Shown here one piece after another: positions 33,849 to 43,036 of a DNA stretch of 64,000 bases. Position 1 is the stretch's first letter; each line of letters starts with the position of its first letter. Under the pieces are notes generated by a model. That model searched no databases. It worked only from the letters and a program-made list of their open reading frames with translations, and had not been told where the DNA came from. The translations under genes were made by a program, and so were the position numbers. Where the stretch lies: assembly GCF_014645815.1 (NCBI RefSeq), contig NZ_BMML01000026.1:79927-143926 (forward strand), read 5' to 3'. The stretch is from Streptomyces fuscichromogenes. GTDB taxonomy: Bacteria > Actinomycetota > Actinomycetes > Streptomycetales > Streptomycetaceae.

Positions 33849-33990
33849 CGCCGCCGTCGGCTTCGCGGTCTGTCCACAGGGCAGGGACGATCAAGTGATC
33901 GTATGACCGCTCACGGCACCTCGCGACGAATCCTGGCGGCTCGCGACGGCTCGTGGCGCCTCGCGACGGCTCGCCCTGCCCTCGGCCGGG

Positions 33991-34638
33991 CTACGCCGAC
34001 ACCTGCGTCCCCGCCGCCGTGACCTCCCGTACCCATGGCGTCTTGGCGTCCACGCGGCTGCTCTTCTGGACGTCCCAGGAGCCGTAGCGGGGGTTGAGGT
34101 CGACGTGGAGTTCCTCGGAGGCGCTGGAGAGGGCCTTCCAGAAGGCGGGCTGCGAGGGGTCGGTGCCGAGTGCCTGGGCGAGCTTCTTGGCCTCCACCTG
34201 GAAGCGGAGGTTGTCGTCGAGGCGGTCGGGGGCGATGCCGTACTTCTGCAGCCAGGTGGTCTGGAGCGCCTGGGAGCCGCCGGCCTGCTGTTCGAGGACG
34301 GAGCGCTCCTGCTCGACCTCTTTGCGGTTGACAGTGACGCCCGCGTCCTGGGCGGCCCGGTGCAGCACCCGGTCGAGGACCATGTTGTACAGGGTGTCCC
34401 GGGTGAGGCTGCTGGTGGCGGCGAGGACCTGCTGGTACTGCGTCGTGTCCGGAACCGCGGCGCGCTGGGCCCGGCGCACCTCGTTCACGCGGTTCTCCAG
34501 CTGCGAGACGGTGATCCGCTGGCCGCCCACGACGGCCGCCGCGCCCGGATGCGCGTCGCTTCCGCAAGCGGTGAGGAAGGGGGCCGCGGCGGCGATCGCG
34601 GCGGACAGGACGAGCGCGGTGCGACGGCGGCGGTGCAA
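33991..34638 (-). CDS. SurA N-terminal-domain lipoprotein
   Basis: A 215-aa predicted lipoprotein. A twin-basic start (HRRRR), a hydrophobic stretch and the lipobox LTAC (Cys near residue 24) are followed by VVGGQRITVSQLENRVNEVRR, the SurA N-terminal chaperone helix pattern, and a helical remainder. No PPIase parvulin domain is present. The start is a TTG at 34638 with GGAGG eight bases upstream; longer in-frame starts have no site. The protein probably assists folding or stability of exported proteins at the outer face of the membrane. It lies downstream of the DUF1906 gene in the same direction. Confidence 0.85.
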   Translation of the reverse strand: MHRRRRTALVLSAAIAAAAPFLTACGSDAHPGAAAVVGGQRITVSQLENRVNEVRRAQRAAVPDTTQYQQVLAATSSLTRDTLYNMVLDRVLHRAAQDAGVTVNRKEVEQERSVLEQQAGGSQALQTTWLQKYGIAPDRLDDNLRFQVEAKKLAQALGTDPSQPAFWKALSSASEELHVDLNPRYGSWDVQKSSRVDAKTPWVREVTAAGTQVSA

Positions 34639-34808
34639 GGATGCCTCCCGAGGAGATTGTGCGACGGTGCACAAAGTCTTGCGGTGATCGATGGTAGGCA
34701 GTGGGCAAGCTCTGGCCAACCCATTCGACCAACGATTCACACGCGTATCCGGCACCGCCGCACCACCCTCCGCAAGGGTTTGCGGTACGAACCCCGTACC
34801 GAGCCCGC

Positions 34809-35633
34809 TCAGCCCGTGATCGCCACCGGGGCGTCCCAGGCGTCGCGGTCCACGGTGATCGTGATACCGCCGCGCGTCTCCTTGCTGTTCACCATGTACT
34901 GGTGGGCCCGGCTGTGCCCGGTGAACTGGGTCGAGCCGAACGGCCAGTCCGTGGTCGTGGTGTTCTTCTTGTCCCACAGCGCGTACCAGAGGTTGCCCGG
35001 CAGGTCCGTCTTGTCCGTGGCGTTCGCGATCGCCTTGGCGCTGGAGCTGGTGAAGCCGTAGTAGCCCGCGCGGTACGTCTTCACGCGCAGTTCCTTGTCG
35101 AAGGCGCGGACATACGTCAGCACGGCGTTGTTGCACGCCGTGTTCGTCGTGTCGTACGCCTCCATGTCGAGGTAGATCGGGCTGCCCGCCTTCATGCCGA
35201 GGGCGGCGGCCTTGGACACGGCGTCGTCCGCCTCGGACTTGCCGACGGAGGCGGCGGTGGCCGCGCTGATCTTCACGGAGCCGCCGGATCCGCAGGACGG
35301 CTGGGAGCCGACGTACAGCGGGATGAGCTTCCAGCCGGCCGCCGAGACGGATGTGACCCAGGAGGCGGTGAGGTTGGGCTGGTTGCAGCCGCGGTTCTTG
35401 CCGCCGATGTAGACGGCGGCGGCGCCGTAGAAGCCGGTGTTCCAGGCCTTCATCGCGGCCAGGGAGGGCGCGGTGCAGGTGTCGAACGCCCGGCCGGTGA
35501 ACGTCTTCTGGGCGGGCCAGGTGGTGGCCGCCATCGAGGTCTGCGCGGCGATCCCGGCCCCGGCGACGACGGCGGCACCCGCGACGCCCCAGGTGATGTA
35601 TCTACGCTTCTTCGACTGCCGATGACCGGACAT
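34809..35633 (-). CDS. Secreted DUF1906 glycoside hydrolase-like protein
   Basis: A 274-aa secreted protein with a signal peptide (KKRR then a hydrophobic stretch to about residue 37, SMAAT cleavage). The mature part matches the DUF1906 TIM-barrel related to GH25-like lysozymes: GRAFDTCTAPSLAAMKAW, AVYIGGKNRGCNQPNLT, PLYVGSQPSC and IYLDMEAYD, where the Asp/Glu pair is the predicted catalytic site. A role in peptidoglycan or other polysaccharide cleavage outside the cell is inferred. ATG at 35633 with GGGG upstream. Confidence 0.9.
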   Translation of the reverse strand: MSGHRQSKKRRYITWGVAGAAVVAGAGIAAQTSMAATTWPAQKTFTGRAFDTCTAPSLAAMKAWNTGFYGAAAVYIGGKNRGCNQPNLTASWVTSVSAAGWKLIPLYVGSQPSCGSGGSVKISAATAASVGKSEADDAVSKAAALGMKAGSPIYLDMEAYDTTNTACNNAVLTYVRAFDKELRVKTYRAGYYGFTSSSAKAIANATDKTDLPGNLWYALWDKKNTTTTDWPFGSTQFTGHSRAHQYMVNSKETRGGITITVDRDAWDAPVAITG

Positions 35634-35709
35634 GCCCGAACCCCACCCCTGTGTCTCTGCTGTGCGGCAAGTTGTGCGAAAAGTAGGTGCAGTATGCACG
35701 GCGCGGAAG

Positions 35710-37239
35710 CTAGCCGCGCACCTGCCCCAGCCACTGCAACGTGCGCCTGACCTCCGCCGCCATCGGGTGGCCGGGTCCGTGCAGCCGCTCCACGTCCATC
35801 AGCAGCCGGGCGAGCGTGTCGTGCGCGGCCGGCCGGTCGCCGAGCGCGAGCAGCAGATGCCCGATCCGGCGGCGTACGTCGTGCGCGAGCTGCGGGTCGC
35901 CGGCCACGTACTGGTTCTCGTAGTACGGCAGCAGCGCACGGTACTCGGCGAGCGCCGCCGCCGGTTCGCCGAGCTGTTCCAGGCACTGGGCGGTCTCGTA
36001 GCGGAAACGCAGGACCTGCGGGTCGGCCTGGCCCGCCTCGGCGGCGCGTTCCTCGGCGAGCCGGCGCAGTTCGGGCAGCGCGCGCCGGTACTGCCCGTCG
36101 TCCATCAGCGTGGCCGCGTACTGCTTGCGCAGGGTGCGTACGACCGTGGAACGCTCGCCGTGCCGGTCGGCGGCGACCGGCAGGATCGCGCCCAGGATGT
36201 CGACGGCCTGGGTGATGCGCCCCTCACCGAGCAGCCGCTTCACCTCGTCGACGGCGGCGGCGACATCGGGTTTGTCGGGTACGGCGGCGATCGGGGCGGC
36301 CGGCTGGGGCGCGGGCGTCCGCGCGCGGTCCGGCCAGGGAGCGTGCGGGCGCAGGAAGGGGCGGGTGGGGTCCAGGGGCGCCCCGGAGGGCGTCCCACGC
36401 GCGGGCAGGAGCGCCGACAGGTCCTCGTAGACCTCCTGCGCGGACGCCGGGCGGTGCTGCGGGTCCTTGGCGAGCAGGCGCAGCACGAGGCTCTCCAGCG
36501 GCTCCGGCACCTCGGCGCGGATCCGGCGCACGGGCACCGGCGGCTCGTACAGGTGCCGGTGCAGCACGCCGAGCGCCGTGGAACCCGCGAACGGCACCTC
36601 CCCGCTGAGCAGTTCGTGCAGCAGCACACCGAGCGCGTACAGGTCGGTGTACGGGCCGACCGCGCCGCCCATCGCCTGCTCGGGCGCCATGTAGGCGGGC
36701 GAGCCGATCGGGGAGCCGGTGTGGGTGAGGCGGGTGGTGTCGGTGTCCATGACGGAGGCCACGCCCAGGTCGAGGACGGTGACCGTGCCGTCCTGCTTCA
36801 CCATCACGTTGCGCGGCTTGAGGTCGCGGTGGACGATCGGCACCGCGTGCACGGCGCTCAGCACGGCGCACAGCTGCGCGGCCACCGCCACCGCCCACTG
36901 CCACGGGTACGGGTCGTGCTCCGCGAGGTGGTCGGAGAGGTCGGCACCGTCCACGTACTGCATGACGAGGAAGAGCTCCTCGCCCTCGCTGCCCGCGTCG
37001 TGCACGGTGACCAGGCCGGGGTGGTCGACCTGTGCGGTCACCCGGCACTCCCGCAGGAACCGGCGGCGCAGCTCCTCCGCCTCCGCGCCGGCCACCTTGT
37101 CGGGGCGCAGCAGCTTCACCGCCACCCGCCGGTCGAGCCGCTGGTCGTACGCCGTCCACACCTGGCCCATGCCGCCCTGTCCGATGAGCGTGGACAGCTC
37201 GTAGCGGCCGGCGACGACACGTCCTGTCGCCACGGTCAC
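35710..37239 (-). CDS. Serine/threonine protein kinase with TPR-like C-terminus
   Basis: A 509-aa Hanks-type kinase. The Gly loop is IGQGGMGQVW near residue 16-25, the catalytic Lys is in AVKLL, the catalytic loop is HRDLKPRNVMV near 135, the metal loop reads DLG (VLDLGVAS) instead of DFG, and APE is in SPAYMAPEQ. The kinase ends near 275. A Pro-rich linker follows, then helices with TPR-like spacing (about 340-505). No transmembrane segment or PASTA domain is present, so it is cytoplasmic. Its GTG start overlaps the stop of the upstream membrane protein gene (GTGA), so the two are coupled and probably act together. Confidence 0.9.
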   Translation of the reverse strand: MTVATGRVVAGRYELSTLIGQGGMGQVWTAYDQRLDRRVAVKLLRPDKVAGAEAEELRRRFLRECRVTAQVDHPGLVTVHDAGSEGEELFLVMQYVDGADLSDHLAEHDPYPWQWAVAVAAQLCAVLSAVHAVPIVHRDLKPRNVMVKQDGTVTVLDLGVASVMDTDTTRLTHTGSPIGSPAYMAPEQAMGGAVGPYTDLYALGVLLHELLSGEVPFAGSTALGVLHRHLYEPPVPVRRIRAEVPEPLESLVLRLLAKDPQHRPASAQEVYEDLSALLPARGTPSGAPLDPTRPFLRPHAPWPDRARTPAPQPAAPIAAVPDKPDVAAAVDEVKRLLGEGRITQAVDILGAILPVAADRHGERSTVVRTLRKQYAATLMDDGQYRRALPELRRLAEERAAEAGQADPQVLRFRYETAQCLEQLGEPAAALAEYRALLPYYENQYVAGDPQLAHDVRRRIGHLLLALGDRPAAHDTLARLLMDVERLHGPGHPMAAEVRRTLQWLGQVRG

Positions 37240-37856
37240 CGTCCGCCCTCGTGGTGGCCGTCGTGGTGGCCGTCGTGCTTGCGCAGGTAGTCGCTGAGTT
37301 CGTCGAGCTCGGCGCGCACCTGGTCGATCCGGGCAGGTGCCGGACGCTGGGGCGGCGCGGGTATCGGAGGCTGCGCGAGCGGCGGCCGGGACATCGGGGG
37401 CACGGTGTGCGGGGGCGGGGTGTGCGGAGGCCGCGCGCCCAGGGGCGTCGTCCCCGTGACGTAGGGGGAGGCGGCGGGCGGGTAGCCGTACGCCTGCGCC
37501 CGGTACGCCTCGCGCCGCTGCTGGAAGTGGCGTACGTCGGCGACGAGGTAGTAGACGACGGTGGCCAGGAGCGTGCCGAACAGCAGGGTGATCCCCAGGT
37601 AGCCGCCGGCGGTGTGCACCTCGTCGCCGGGTTCGCTGCCCAGCAGCACGAGGCTGAGGACGTCGGCCGCCGCGACCGCCACCAGCAGGCCGAAGTCGAC
37701 CGACCTGCGGGTCACCACGGCCAGCCGCAGCAGCATCGCCCATGCCAGGAAGCCGACGCTGAACACCCCGAGCACCACGAACACCACGCGCAACAGGACC
37801 AGTACCGCCTCGTGCGGCGGCCGCTGCACCGGCTGCGCATGGCCCTGGCCTTGCAT
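37236..37856 (-). CDS. Membrane protein coupled to Ser/Thr kinase
   Basis: A 206-aa protein with four hydrophobic segments between about residues 18 and 120, followed by a Pro-rich cytoplasmic tail (about 130-180, with PPHT and PPMSRPP runs). A final helix ends in a His/Asp/Gly-rich stretch. ATG at 37856 has AGGAGC upstream. Its stop overlaps the kinase GTG start. The Pro-rich tail and coupling suggest it recruits or senses for the kinase; this is inferred. Confidence 0.85.
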   Translation of the reverse strand: MQGQGHAQPVQRPPHEAVLVLLRVVFVVLGVFSVGFLAWAMLLRLAVVTRRSVDFGLLVAVAAADVLSLVLLGSEPGDEVHTAGGYLGITLLFGTLLATVVYYLVADVRHFQQRREAYRAQAYGYPPAASPYVTGTTPLGARPPHTPPPHTVPPMSRPPLAQPPIPAPPQRPAPARIDQVRAELDELSDYLRKHDGHHDGHHEGGR

Positions 37857-38087
37857 GAGCGCTCCTGTGTTGCCTGAAGTTCCCCGGAAATGGGCGTACG
37901 GACCCGCCCGGCGCCGTCCGCCCGCGGACAACATCGGTCGTGCGATGGTCGCTTCGAGCATATGGCCCGGCACGGACAACCGGTCCGGGTTGTACCGAAC
38001 CGTTGTCGGACCGACCGCGGGCACGCGCCGGGCGGCGATCGATCAAGGGGCAATAGGGGACCAAACGGAGACCGACCGGGGTCGGCC

Positions 38088-38147
38088 GGGGGTCGGCCGG
38101 GGGGCGGCGGGGGGGTTGGTCGGGGGTCGGCGGGGGGCGGCCGGGGA
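38088..38147 (+). repeat. G-tract region with quadruplex potential
   Basis: Runs of 5, 6, 7, 5 and 6 G residues separated by short spacers (TCGGCC, CGGC, TTGGTC, TCGGC) occur on the plus strand just before the methyltransferase stop. The arrangement could form a G-quadruplex or act as a terminator for the methyltransferase gene. The gap 37857-38087 otherwise holds only the promoter of the membrane protein/kinase operon. Confidence 0.5.
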
Positions 38148-40397
38148 TCAGTCGGGCGTGACGGTTCCGTCGGTGAGGCCGTCGTACATCCCACGGACAA
38201 GGTGCTCCCCGAGCCGGTTCGCGTGGCGCAGCGCCCGCTCGAACTCGTCCAGTGCGTGGAATCGCGCGCCGTAGCGCCGCTGTTCCGTCAGGGGAAGCCG
38301 GGGCAGCTGGAGCCGGCGCACGTCCAGCCGGGTCGCGGTGGAGGCATAGCTGCTGGCCTGCCGGTTGTTGGCGGTGCCCCGCAGGAACCCGGCCAGGAAC
38401 CACGGGTCGATGGCCGTGCGGTCGGGGCGCAGGAGCACGAGGTTGCGCCCCAGGGCGGCGCCCGCCGTCGCACCGTCGACCACGCGCGCCACCGAGCCCC
38501 CGCCGAGCACCGGTACGACGACGTCGCCCGGCTCGGTGAGCACGGCCTCCTCGTCGCTCTCGGGAAGCGTGCCCGAGGGCGCCGCCGCGGCGAGGACGTC
38601 GTGGTCGGTGAGCACCGGCACGCGCACGTGGCCGCCGTTCCCGCCGGTGCGCAGCACCAGCGCGCCCGCGCGCGCGAGTTCGCCGACGGTGGTGAGCGGC
38701 CACCGCGCGGGCGGCGCCTGGCCGGCCGGCGGCGGGGTGAGGTCGACGGTCAGGCGCAGGGTGGCACCGAACCGTTCGCGGACCTCCGTGAGCTGTTCCG
38801 CGCCGTCGGCCACGGCGGCCGGTGGCAGATGGCGGGCGGGCGCGAGGTCCACGTCGTCGTCGAGGAGCTCGATGACCGGCACCGAACGCGCCAGCCCCGG
38901 CCGTTCCACCGGCTCTCCGGCACGCCCGAAGGCACGCCAGGCGTCCAGGACAGCGTCCCGTACCGCCGCCCAGTCCGGCCCGCCCCGCCCGTCCCCGGCG
39001 AACCTCCCGGTGTCCACGAGCAGCACCTCGGGCGTGGCCGGCGTCCGGTCGGGCCGGCGCAGCACCCACAGGTGCAGCGGGATGCTGTACGGCGGCGCCG
39101 CCCCGACCGGCAGCGCGACGAGCGCCCTGAGCGCACCCCGGCGCAGCAGGTCGGCACGGATCCGGCGCCCGGAACGGCGGGACGCGACGGCCGGCGGCAT
39201 CAGCAGGACCGCGGTGCCGCCGTCGGCGAGCCGGGCCAGGGCGTGCTGCACCCAGGCCAGCTCCGACTCGGTGCGCGCGGGGAACCCGTACTCCCAGCGT
39301 GCGTCGTACGCCAGCTCGTCGTGGCCCCAGTTGCGCTCGTTGAACGGCGGGTGGCACAGCACCGCGTCGGCGCGCAACTCCGGGTAGGCGTCGGCGCGCA
39401 GGGTGTCGTCGGCCGCGCCGTGCACCCCGGCCCGGGAGTGCAGCGCGAGCCGCAGCCCGGTGAGCGCGGCGAGATCGGGGGCGCTGTCCTGGGCGTACAG
39501 CTCCTGTCCGGGGCGGACGTCCACGGCCCGCAGCAGGGCGCCGGTCCCGCAGGCCGGGTCCAGCACGGTGCGGGCGGGACCGGCCAGGTCGGCCATGAGA
39601 CCGGCGAGGCCGGACGGGGTGAGCGTGTACTGCCGGGGGTTGGCGTCCAGGTGCCGGCCCAGCAGGAACTCGAAGGCCTGCCGGGCCCCGGCCTCGGCGG
39701 CCAGCTCGGCGGCGCCGCGCAGGAGCGGGACGGACGGGAGGAGTTGGGGGCCGGTGGGGGTGCGGACGGCCGGGGTGGTGGAAGCGGCGGGGGCGGGGGG
39801 CGCAGGGGCCGGGGAGGCGGAGGCCCGGGTGGCGGGGGCCGGGGTGGCGGGGGCCGGGGTGGCGGTCGCGCCGGGTGTCGTCGGTGGGGTGTTCACAGGG
39901 CGGGCGGTCGCCGCGGTGTTCACACCCGCTGCGCCGCCGGGCCTGTTCACAGCCTCGGTGGCGGCCACGGTCCGGCCGCTGTGAACCGTGCGCTCAGCCG
40001 GCCCGCCGAGGCGCGCGGTCAGCACCGGTTCCAGCGCGCCCGGCAGCATCGCGGCCAGGCGCTCGTCCGAGCCGGCGCTCACGTCGAGCCAGACGGTGGG
40101 GCGTTCGTGGATCAGCAGCAGCGCGCAGCCGGCGTGCACCAGCGCCGTCAGCGCGCCCTCGGGGTGTCCGACGAGTTGCTGCCAGACCCGCTCGCGCAGC
40201 GGGACCTCGGCGAGTTTGCCCTGCTTGCGCAGCCAGGACTCGACCTCGGCGAGCGCGAAGGACGGACTGGTCTCGGTGCCGCCGACCGGCCTGGGGAAGT
40301 CGGCGTGCCGGCGGCGCCAGTTGCTGACGGCGGCGCGGCCCACTCCGGCGAGCCGGGCGATACCGGCCGCGGTCACCTCCGTGGCGTTGTCCTGCAC
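38148..40397 (-). CDS. Type I-like N6-adenine DNA methyltransferase, orphan, with HTH and variant motif IV
   Basis: A 749-aa protein. Residues about 8-60 form an HTH (AAGIARLAGVGRAAVSNWRRR). A low-complexity Thr/Ala/Pro linker (about 145-215) leads to an HsdM-like methyltransferase with SAM motif I LDPACGTGALL near 280. Motif IV reads CHPPFN near 355 instead of the usual NPPF, and the C-terminal about 250 residues resemble HsdS target-recognition halves (WFLAGFLRGTANNRQASSYAS, LDVRRLQLPRLPL). No hsdR or separate hsdS is nearby. It may be a regulatory methyltransferase or an inactive DNA-binding relative. GTG at 40397. Confidence 0.85.
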   Translation of the reverse strand: MQDNATEVTAAGIARLAGVGRAAVSNWRRRHADFPRPVGGTETSPSFALAEVESWLRKQGKLAEVPLRERVWQQLVGHPEGALTALVHAGCALLLIHERPTVWLDVSAGSDERLAAMLPGALEPVLTARLGGPAERTVHSGRTVAATEAVNRPGGAAGVNTAATARPVNTPPTTPGATATPAPATPAPATRASASPAPAPPAPAASTTPAVRTPTGPQLLPSVPLLRGAAELAAEAGARQAFEFLLGRHLDANPRQYTLTPSGLAGLMADLAGPARTVLDPACGTGALLRAVDVRPGQELYAQDSAPDLAALTGLRLALHSRAGVHGAADDTLRADAYPELRADAVLCHPPFNERNWGHDELAYDARWEYGFPARTESELAWVQHALARLADGGTAVLLMPPAVASRRSGRRIRADLLRRGALRALVALPVGAAPPYSIPLHLWVLRRPDRTPATPEVLLVDTGRFAGDGRGGPDWAAVRDAVLDAWRAFGRAGEPVERPGLARSVPVIELLDDDVDLAPARHLPPAAVADGAEQLTEVRERFGATLRLTVDLTPPPAGQAPPARWPLTTVGELARAGALVLRTGGNGGHVRVPVLTDHDVLAAAAPSGTLPESDEEAVLTEPGDVVVPVLGGGSVARVVDGATAGAALGRNLVLLRPDRTAIDPWFLAGFLRGTANNRQASSYASTATRLDVRRLQLPRLPLTEQRRYGARFHALDEFERALRHANRLGEHLVRGMYDGLTDGTVTPD

Positions 40398-40511
40398 GCG
40401 GCCTCGCTCCCCTCGTCCCAGGTATCCCGGTGGCCATCTGTGCACCGAGCATACCGACGTACACAAGATCTACCCCTTCACGAGCGTGCACACCGCGCAT
40501 CGCGCGATCCG

Positions 40512-40540
40512 TGTTGACTCGGTTCACAGGCTCTGTTGTT
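40512..40540 (+). promoter_or_regulatory. Probable housekeeping-sigma promoter of lipoprotein gene
   Basis: TTGACT (40512-40517) and TGTTAT (40535-40540) are separated by 17 bases, a good match to a HrdB-type promoter. Transcription would begin about 33 bases before the ATG at 40580. Confidence 0.65.
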
Positions 40541-40579
40541 ATTGACCCACCACTCCAACTCACCCGAGAAGGACTCCTG

Positions 40580-41293
40580 ATGCGTCTCCCGTCCCGTGCC
40601 ATGATGCTGATGGCCGTCGCGGCCCTCCCGCTGGCCCTGACCGCCTGCTCCTCCGGATCCACCGGCGCCACCGCCGACTCCGGTACCGGCGCGAGCGCCC
40701 GGCCGGCCAAGGCGAAGGATCCGAACTCCGGTCTGGTCACGGGTACGCAGTTGAAGAAGGTGCTGGCGCCCGCCTCGGCCTTCCCGTCCGGGCTCACCCT
40801 CGAGTCCGACGGTTCCGCGGACAGCGGCGGCGAGTTCCTCTCCCCGGCCGGCCGGAAGGCGGGCAAGCCGGACTGCACCCGGCTGGAGACCACGTCCTGG
40901 ATCCAGGTCTCCGGCTACAAGGGCGGGGTGTCGTTCGCGCAGAACGGCTACGCGAACAAGACCGAGGAAGTGGACCAGGAGACAGACGCCTTCCAGGGCA
41001 CCACGGCGACCGACGTGATGAAGGCGCTGCGGACCGTGGCCGCCGAGTGCGCCACGTTCACGGACACCGACGCGCACGCCAAGGTGAAGCTCACCGGCAC
41101 GTCCACGGCCGGACTCGGCGACGAGGCCTACACGATGACGCTGACGAGCGGCTCCTGGGAGAACGGCACCACGCTGATCGCGGCCCGTTCCGGCGGCTCC
41201 GTGGTCACCGTGCTGTCCACGGCGGGCAGCGACGACGGGGCCGCGTCCGCGAGGAAGGTGACGACGACGATCCTGTCGGCACTGAAGAAGTAG
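40580..41293 (+). CDS. Lipoprotein, unknown function
   Basis: A 237-aa predicted lipoprotein with signal peptide and lipobox LTAC (Cys near residue 22), then a Ser/Gly/Thr-rich spacer. The globular part (about 45-237) has two conserved-looking Cys (PDCTRLE near 105 and AECATF near 155), a typical DUF-type sensor layout. ATG at 40580 has AAGGA upstream and the promoter at 40512. It is divergent from the methyltransferase gene. No specific family is recognised. Confidence 0.85.
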   Translation: MRLPSRAMMLMAVAALPLALTACSSGSTGATADSGTGASARPAKAKDPNSGLVTGTQLKKVLAPASAFPSGLTLESDGSADSGGEFLSPAGRKAGKPDCTRLETTSWIQVSGYKGGVSFAQNGYANKTEEVDQETDAFQGTTATDVMKALRTVAAECATFTDTDAHAKVKLTGTSTAGLGDEAYTMTLTSGSWENGTTLIAARSGGSVVTVLSTAGSDDGAASARKVTTTILSALKK

Positions 41294-41437
41294 CCCAAGC
41301 GGCAGCCGAAGCAGCAGCCGAAGCAGCGGGCGAGGATCCTGGCGAGGAAGCCGCTCCGTTCCCGTGAGGGACACCGATGCGCCCGGCGGTTCGGGCCGGG
41401 CGCCGGCGGGGCCGCGCCCCGGGAGGGGCGCGTCGCT

Positions 41438-42157
41438 TCAGCGTGCCTTGAAGCGGGACGGCGCCTTGGTCGGGTTGCCGCCCGAGGGGAGGGTCTGGCC
41501 CGCACAGGTGGTGAGGACCTTCTTCATGGCGGCCTTCTCGGCGGCGGTGACCCACAGGCCGTACTTCTTCTTCACGGCGACCTGCGCGGCGACATAGGTG
41601 CAGCGGTAGGACTTGTCGGGCGGCAGCCAGGTGGCGGTGTCGCCGTCGCCCTTGCCGCGGTTGGCGCTCGCGTCGACCGCGAGGAGGTTGAGCGGGTCGT
41701 TGGCCAGGGCTATCCGCTTGCCGGCGTCCCAGTACTTGGCGCCCGTCTGCCAGGCGTCCGAGAGCGCGACGAGGTGGTCGATGTCGACCAGGCTGCGGCC
41801 ACGCCTGTAGGTGATCTCCTTGCCCGAGTACGGGTCCGGGTCCAGCACGCCGTAGGAGACCTTGCAGTCGCCGTCGGTGAACTTCACCTCCTTGAGGTCG
41901 CGCTTGAGTATGTCGTCCCGGGTGTCACAGGAGTTGGAGTCGGTGTCCGCCCAGGCGGAGCCGAACCTCTCCCGGGAGTAACCGGTCTTCGGCGCCCGGC
42001 CCTTGACGGTCAGCGATTCGGCTGCCGTCAGGGCCGCCCCACCACCGCCTCCCGCGCCCTGGGCTCCCGAACTCCCCTTGCCCTGCATGTCCTTGCAGCC
42101 GGCCACCGCGAAGATCACGACGACGGCCATGACCGCCCCGTCCCTCAGACGCGCCAC
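41438..42157 (-). CDS. Lipoprotein HNH endonuclease (GmrSD/DUF1524-like)
   Basis: A 239-aa predicted surface lipoprotein: a lipobox-like AVAGC near residue 20 follows a hydrophobic stretch, then a Gly-rich spacer. The nuclease part contains YSRERFG, three scattered Cys, and the HNH core DIDHLVALSDAWQTGA near 145, ANDPLNLLAV near 175 and the C-terminal LPPDKSYRCTYVA near 205. This matches the DUF1524/GmrSD C-terminal HNH family found in secreted Streptomyces nucleases. GTG at 42157 has GAGGGGG upstream. A role in external nucleic acid degradation or defence is inferred. Confidence 0.88.
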   Translation of the reverse strand: MARLRDGAVMAVVVIFAVAGCKDMQGKGSSGAQGAGGGGGAALTAAESLTVKGRAPKTGYSRERFGSAWADTDSNSCDTRDDILKRDLKEVKFTDGDCKVSYGVLDPDPYSGKEITYRRGRSLVDIDHLVALSDAWQTGAKYWDAGKRIALANDPLNLLAVDASANRGKGDGDTATWLPPDKSYRCTYVAAQVAVKKKYGLWVTAAEKAAMKKVLTTCAGQTLPSGGNPTKAPSRFKAR

Positions 42158-42439
42158 GTGCGCCCCCTCTTTCTTGCCCTGTCCGCCTCCGCACGGGCGG
42201 ATTTCTGCTGGTCCCAAGGTAACTGCCGTACGGTTCGGCCCAGATAGGGCACAAAGGTACGCATACCCATAACTCGCCCATGTCGGCGGCCGATTGACGC
42301 CGGGGCGAAGCCAGGGCCGTACGTCCTCGCGCCCGCTCACTCCCCGCCGCGACCGAATGCCCCCGATGCCGCACCTCACACCTTGCCGCGGCCGAAGGGC
42401 CTGACCTTGACGCCGGTGTCAGGGTCCGACGATCCCGGC

Positions 42440-43036
42440 ATGAGCGAGAACCTCCGCCCCCAGGGCCCCCGTACCGTCGTCGTCACCGGTGCCGGCACCG
42501 GTATCGGCCGTGCCACGGCGCGCGCGTTCGCCGCCGAGGGCGCGCACGTGGTCGCCGTCGGCCGCCGCCCGGGGCCCCTCTCCGAAACCGCCGACGGGCA
42601 CCCCGGGATCACCACGCTGCCCGCGGACATCACCGCCGAGGACGGGCCCGGCACCGTCGTACGGACCACCAGGGAGCGCCACGGCCGCCTCGACGTGCTC
42701 GTCCACAACGCGGCGGTCGTCACCGCCGACTCCCTGCGCACCTACACCCGCGCAGCCGTACGGCCGCTGCTGGAGACGAACCTGGTCGCTCCCGTGCTGC
42801 TCACCCAGGCCGCGCTCGCGTCGCTGGAGGAGAGCCGGGGTGTCGTGGTGAACGTGACGACGGCGGTCGGCCAGCGCGGCTGGCCGACCGGCAACTCCCT
42901 GTACGCGGCGGGAAAGGCCGCCCTCGAAGTGCTCACCCGCAGCTGGGCCGTCGAGCTGGCACCGCGCGGAATCCGGGTGGTCGCGGTGGCCCCGGGCGCG
43001 ATCGGGACGCCGATCGCCGACCACTCCGGATACACC
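42440..43036 (+). pseudogene. SDR oxidoreductase, 5' part interrupted by insertion element
   Basis: The first about 199 codons of a short-chain dehydrogenase: cofactor motif VTGAGTGIG, HNAAV in place of NNAG, VVNVTT, and catalytic YAAGK. The reading frame breaks after PIADHSGYT, where sequence unlike an SDR begins. The missing C-terminal about 65 codons lie at 44384-44584. Joining codon 43034-43036 to 44384 restores the frame. As it stands the product would be truncated and end PRN, losing the last strand and helix needed for the fold, so it is probably inactive. Confidence 0.85.

Noticed and set aside
35710..39357. A single 1215-aa fusion protein
   Set aside because: Only the C-terminal 509 residues are the kinase; the rest is a shadow across the membrane protein and methyltransferase genes, and the GTG at 37239 with GTGA overlap is the real start.
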